Positions 21,548 to 24,437 of a DNA stretch of 24,437 bases are shown here, piece after piece. How positions within the stretch are numbered: the first letter of the stretch is position 1; each line of letters opens with the position of its first letter. The notes beneath the pieces are model-generated. The model was not told the origin of the DNA. It made no database searches and saw only the letters and a program-made list of their open reading frames with translations. The stretch comes from Phycisphaerales bacterium. GTDB taxonomy: Bacteria > Planctomycetota > Phycisphaerae > SM23-33. A program made the translations under genes and the position numbers. The DNA is taken from the NCBI GenBank assembly GCA_003153915.1, contig PMBX01000063.1, forward strand, positions 30,262 to 54,698, given 5' to 3'.

Positions 21548-23929
21548 TCAGGCCTCTTCCATTGCCGGATTACCCTCGGATTCATCAGGGGGGGTGGGGG
21601 AGGTCTTTTCCACATGGTGTCTTAAGACGAGGAGTTCGGCCGCCGAGGGCCTTCCTCCGGCGGGGGTCGGATACGATACGCGACTATGGTACATCGCGCA
21701 GAGGCTGCGTATCAGCGAAAGCTCGATTTTGTGAACCTCCTTGAGCGTCAGGTCGCACTCGTCGAGCTGGCCGTCCATCAGACGGCGATTGACTATGGTG
21801 TGGACCTGGTTTTCGATCCTGCCGGGGGTCGGTTCGGACATGGAATGCACGGAGGACTCGGCAGCGTCGGCCAGCATGAGGATGGCGGATTCCTTCATGC
21901 TAGGCTTGGGGCCGGGATAACGGAACTCCACCTCGTCGGGGGGCCGCTGGGCGGCTGACTTTCGCATCTGGGTCGCAGCGGCGTAGAAATATTGTACCAG
22001 CGTCGTGCCGTGGTGTGTGGCTATGAACTCGTACAGCACCGATGGAAGCCCATATTCTCTGGCCAGTTCCAGGCCGTCCTTGACGTGGGCGATGATAATC
22101 AACAGACTCATCGCGGGTGAGAGCTTGGCGTGCCTGGAGGATCCTCCCGTCTGGTTTTCCGTGAAGTAGTCAGGCTTGTTGATCTTGCCCACGTCGTGAT
22201 AGTAGGCGCCCACGCGAGCCAGCAAGCCTCGCGCGGAGATAGCGTCCGCCGCGGCCTCGCAGATGGCCCCCAGTTGCAGGGAATGGTTGTACGTGCCGGG
22301 GGTTTCCATCGCCAGCCGTTTCAGCAACGGCTTGGAGGCGTCGCACCACTCCAGTAGCGTCAGGCTGGTGGCGACCCCGAACAGCCGTTCGATGACGGGC
22401 AGGAGGCCCTGAACGATAAATCCCACCAACAGGGTAAAGCCCGTCGCCCACAGGCCGTCGATGAGAATGAATTTCCATCCAGCGGCGGCGGACAATCCTT
22501 CCGCCGTCACCGCTGCAAGGACCACCACTGCCGCCACTACGGAAACCTCGATCAGGCGGCTGCGACGTCGGATCTCGCGAAGTCGGAAGGCCACGATCAT
22601 CACCCCCGACAGCAGGATGATGAACATCTCAATGCCCAGCCGCAGTTGCAGCACCACCAGCACGGCCAGGATGGCTCCGACGACGAAGGCAAACCTCTGC
22701 TCATAAGCGATGGCCAGCACGGTGGCAGCCATCAGGACAGGCAACACCACCACGTGCGGATTCCATCCCAGTATCGTCACCATGGCCTTGCCTGCCGCCA
22801 GCATCGCCAACAACAACGCCACCAACGCCGTTCCGCGCAGGGAGTCTCGCGCGGTTCGCGGCTGGCGATGGGCCACATAGACACATAGCAGCGCTGTTAT
22901 GAGCGCCAGGATGACGGCCCGGCCGCCGATTTCACCCCAATGCAGCCAGGGAAGGCTGGTTTCCTGGCCGTGGCGGTAGGCCCGATGCTCGGCGGCCAGC
23001 AGGTCCAGTTCCGATGCGTCCAGGCGATGGGAGATCGCTTCCCCGGAAGATCCTTCCCGTCGGCTGGGCCGAATGAGGCGCTGTCCGGCCTGGTAGGCTT
23101 CCTTGGGGGGATCGGCGGCGATGGCGTTGAGCCTGTCCTTGATGTCCTGCCCGGTGCCTTCTGCATCGTAGACATACAGCGGCCGGTTCTTGGCAAACAC
23201 GTCCAGCAGATAGCTCTTGACGTTCTCGGCGATAGCGGGATCGACAAGCCTGGCCATGCGAGAGACTTCGTAGTTGACGGCATCGGTCTTGCCCAGGCTG
23301 ATGAGAGAGGATGCGTGTTTTTGTCCCCTTCCGTCGCCACGGGCCATCCAGAACTGACTGGTGCTTCGTTCCAGTTCCTCGCTCCGGACAATGGGGGTCT
23401 CCGACAGCGCTTCGCGGAGGCGCTGAAGTTGTTGGGCGTAGGCGTCTCGCCGGACCGGCTGAGTGTAGCTCCGCCAGACCTGGAGCGACTCGGTCCCCGA
23501 TAGACCGAATTGCTTTTGTGCCTCGACGTCCACCTGGGCCGGTTGACTGGTGGAGGCCAGTTTTCCAGGCAATGCCTTCAGCGATGTGATGATCTCATCG
23601 ACCAGAGGCTGGTTGAGCCGGAAAGTTACCGCCGTGGTGTTGCGCGCGTTGTCCAGTGCCTCGCTGAGAAGCCGCTGGGAGGGGACTTCAAAACTCACGC
23701 GGGCATAAATATCGTTGGGGATATATTGTCCCAGGCGGTAGGGCAGAGGATCGGGGGGCCAGGCGTCCATCACCAGTACGCCGATGTAAAAAACCACCAC
23801 CAATAGCAACGAACCTGCCCCTCCGGCGGCCAGGAATCGCCTCCAGGCCGAGCCCCCGTTGACGGAGGGACCGCGGCGGGTCTCCAACCTCCGCTGGCGA
23901 GCAGTCTTTTTAGAACTCCATGTAAACAT
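21548..23929 (-). CDS. pgpH: 7TM-HD phosphohydrolase, PgpH-like (probable c-di-AMP phosphodiesterase)
   Basis: 793 residues. Order: a cytoplasmic basic start, one membrane anchor (about 35-55, GSLLLVVVFYIGVLVM), a large extracytoplasmic 7TMR-HDED-like domain (about 60-330), seven membrane spans (about 340-525), then a cytoplasmic HD domain. The HD domain has PGTYNHSLQLG, AYYHDVGKINKPDYFTENQ, the second histidine regions IIIAHVKDG and IATHHGTTLVQYFY, and ILMLADAAESSVHS. PgpH in Listeria hydrolyses c-di-AMP; the same role is likely but not proven here. The start at 23929 lies 22 nt after the phoH stop, so the genes form one operon. The start codon lies inside a small perfect hairpin. The C-terminal tail after the HD domain is acidic and proline-rich. 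Confidence 0.92.
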   Translation of the reverse strand: MFTWSSKKTARQRRLETRRGPSVNGGSAWRRFLAAGGAGSLLLVVVFYIGVLVMDAWPPDPLPYRLGQYIPNDIYARVSFEVPSQRLLSEALDNARNTTAVTFRLNQPLVDEIITSLKALPGKLASTSQPAQVDVEAQKQFGLSGTESLQVWRSYTQPVRRDAYAQQLQRLREALSETPIVRSEELERSTSQFWMARGDGRGQKHASSLISLGKTDAVNYEVSRMARLVDPAIAENVKSYLLDVFAKNRPLYVYDAEGTGQDIKDRLNAIAADPPKEAYQAGQRLIRPSRREGSSGEAISHRLDASELDLLAAEHRAYRHGQETSLPWLHWGEIGGRAVILALITALLCVYVAHRQPRTARDSLRGTALVALLLAMLAAGKAMVTILGWNPHVVVLPVLMAATVLAIAYEQRFAFVVGAILAVLVVLQLRLGIEMFIILLSGVMIVAFRLREIRRRSRLIEVSVVAAVVVLAAVTAEGLSAAAGWKFILIDGLWATGFTLLVGFIVQGLLPVIERLFGVATSLTLLEWCDASKPLLKRLAMETPGTYNHSLQLGAICEAAADAISARGLLARVGAYYHDVGKINKPDYFTENQTGGSSRHAKLSPAMSLLIIIAHVKDGLELAREYGLPSVLYEFIATHHGTTLVQYFYAAATQMRKSAAQRPPDEVEFRYPGPKPSMKESAILMLADAAESSVHSMSEPTPGRIENQVHTIVNRRLMDGQLDECDLTLKEVHKIELSLIRSLCAMYHSRVSYPTPAGGRPSAAELLVLRHHVEKTSPTPPDESEGNPAMEEA

Positions 23930-23932
23930 GGT
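23919..23932 (-). promoter_or_regulatory. Hairpin enclosing the pgpH start codon
   Basis: On the minus strand CCATG-TTTA-CATGG is a perfect 5-bp stem with a 4-nt loop, and its left arm contains the pgpH ATG. A second, out-of-frame ATG lies in the right arm. The upstream ribosome site is weak, so initiation may depend on ribosomes finishing phoH. Confidence 0.4.
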
Positions 23933-23951
23933 GGTTACGTTACTCTATCGG

Positions 23952-24437
23952 CTAGTCAGCCCGAGGTGATGACTTGTCCGCACTGCCGTTTTCGCCCCGA
24001 CGAGCGGTTTGGGACCGGGCGTTTCGAGAGGCGTATGCCCCCACGATGGCCTGCACCAGCCGGTGTCTAACGATATCCTGCTCGTGGAGGCGAACGAAGG
24101 CGATTTCCTGGATGCCCGCCAGGCGGTCCTGGGCGTCGAGCAGGCCGCTGGTGACGCCATCGGGCAGGTCAACCTGGCTGTCGTCACCGGTGACGATCAT
24201 CTTGGAACCGTGGCCCATGCGGGTCAGGAACATCAGCATCTGGGCGACCGTCGTGTTCTGTGCCTCGTCCAGGATGATTATGGAATCGTTGAGCGTTCTG
24301 CCGCGCATGAACGCCAGGGGTATGACCTCAATGAGGTCGTTAACCATGAACCGGCGGATCTGGTCATACTCCATCATGTCATGCAGGGCGTCAAAGAGCG
24401 GACGAAGGTAGGGGTTCACCTTCGCCTGCATGTCGCC
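23952..24437 (-). CDS. phoH: PhoH-like ATPase, C-terminal part (5' end outside window)
   Basis: The last 161 residues of a PhoH-family P-loop NTPase; the frame is open to the window end and the Walker A part lies beyond it. Visible: GDMQAKVNPYLRPLFDAL, where QAKVNPYLRPL is a family hallmark, IEVIPLAFMRGRTL, Walker B IIILDEAQN, and the helicase-like motif TGDDSQVDLP, then GLLDAQDRL and the closing FVRLHEQDIVRHRLVQAIV. PhoH proteins bind ATP and are linked to RNA metabolism; the usual gene order with pgpH and ybeY is kept here. A polar tail of about 30 residues (SQTARRGENGSADKSS) ends the protein. The stop is 22 nt before the pgpH start. Confidence 0.95.
   Translation of the reverse strand, partial: GDMQAKVNPYLRPLFDALHDMMEYDQIRRFMVNDLIEVIPLAFMRGRTLNDSIIILDEAQNTTVAQMLMFLTRMGHGSKMIVTGDDSQVDLPDGVTSGLLDAQDRLAGIQEIAFVRLHEQDIVRHRLVQAIVGAYASRNARSQTARRGENGSADKSSPRAD

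Overview
The window is GC-rich (by eye about 60% G+C) and gene-dense, with 19 protein-coding genes. Two of them are cut by the window edges. I see no tRNA, rRNA, CRISPR array or insertion sequence. The gene set suggests a planctomycete, perhaps of the Phycisphaerae. The pointers are a large OPT-like membrane protein of the DUF6785 kind, a Gfo/Idh/MocA oxidoreductase next to a ThuA-like protein, a PD40 lipoprotein, a secreted beta-helix glycosidase, an orphan ECF sigma factor and a phoH-pgpH-ybeY block. This placement is inference from gene content, not from a marker gene.

Region 1 (1-6848, plus strand) looks like a small biosynthesis-and-export cluster. It holds the C-terminal part of an acyl/aminoacyl adenylating ligase, a B12-binding-type radical SAM enzyme, a GNAT acetyltransferase, an acyl carrier protein, an ABC-2 exporter (ATPase and permease), a short UDP-sugar-dehydrogenase-like protein and a secreted C69-type Ntn hydrolase. 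Most junctions are short gaps or overlaps. The exception is a 161-nt gap after the permease that carries two GC-rich hairpins. The logic is: activate a carboxylic acid, load it on the carrier, tailor it, export it. The product is unknown, and this is the most likely undescribed system in the window.

Region 2 (6949-11224) holds an orphan ECF sigma factor with a clear intrinsic terminator, a minus-strand PD40 beta-propeller lipoprotein, and a divergent 670-residue polytopic membrane protein.

Region 3 (11337-19125) is mainly housekeeping: a GspF/PilC-like protein, trpD, an ACT-domain malic enzyme, a Gfo/Idh/MocA oxidoreductase, a ThuA-like protein, fumC (minus) and comF. The promoters proposed for trpD, the malic enzyme gene and fumC share one layout, TTG(C/T)C(C/T) followed by 15 nt and a perfect TATAAT.

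Region 4 (19333-24437) holds a secreted polygalacturonase-like beta-helix protein. It converges on the minus-strand phoH-pgpH-ybeY operon. YbeY has Asp in place of the third zinc-binding His.
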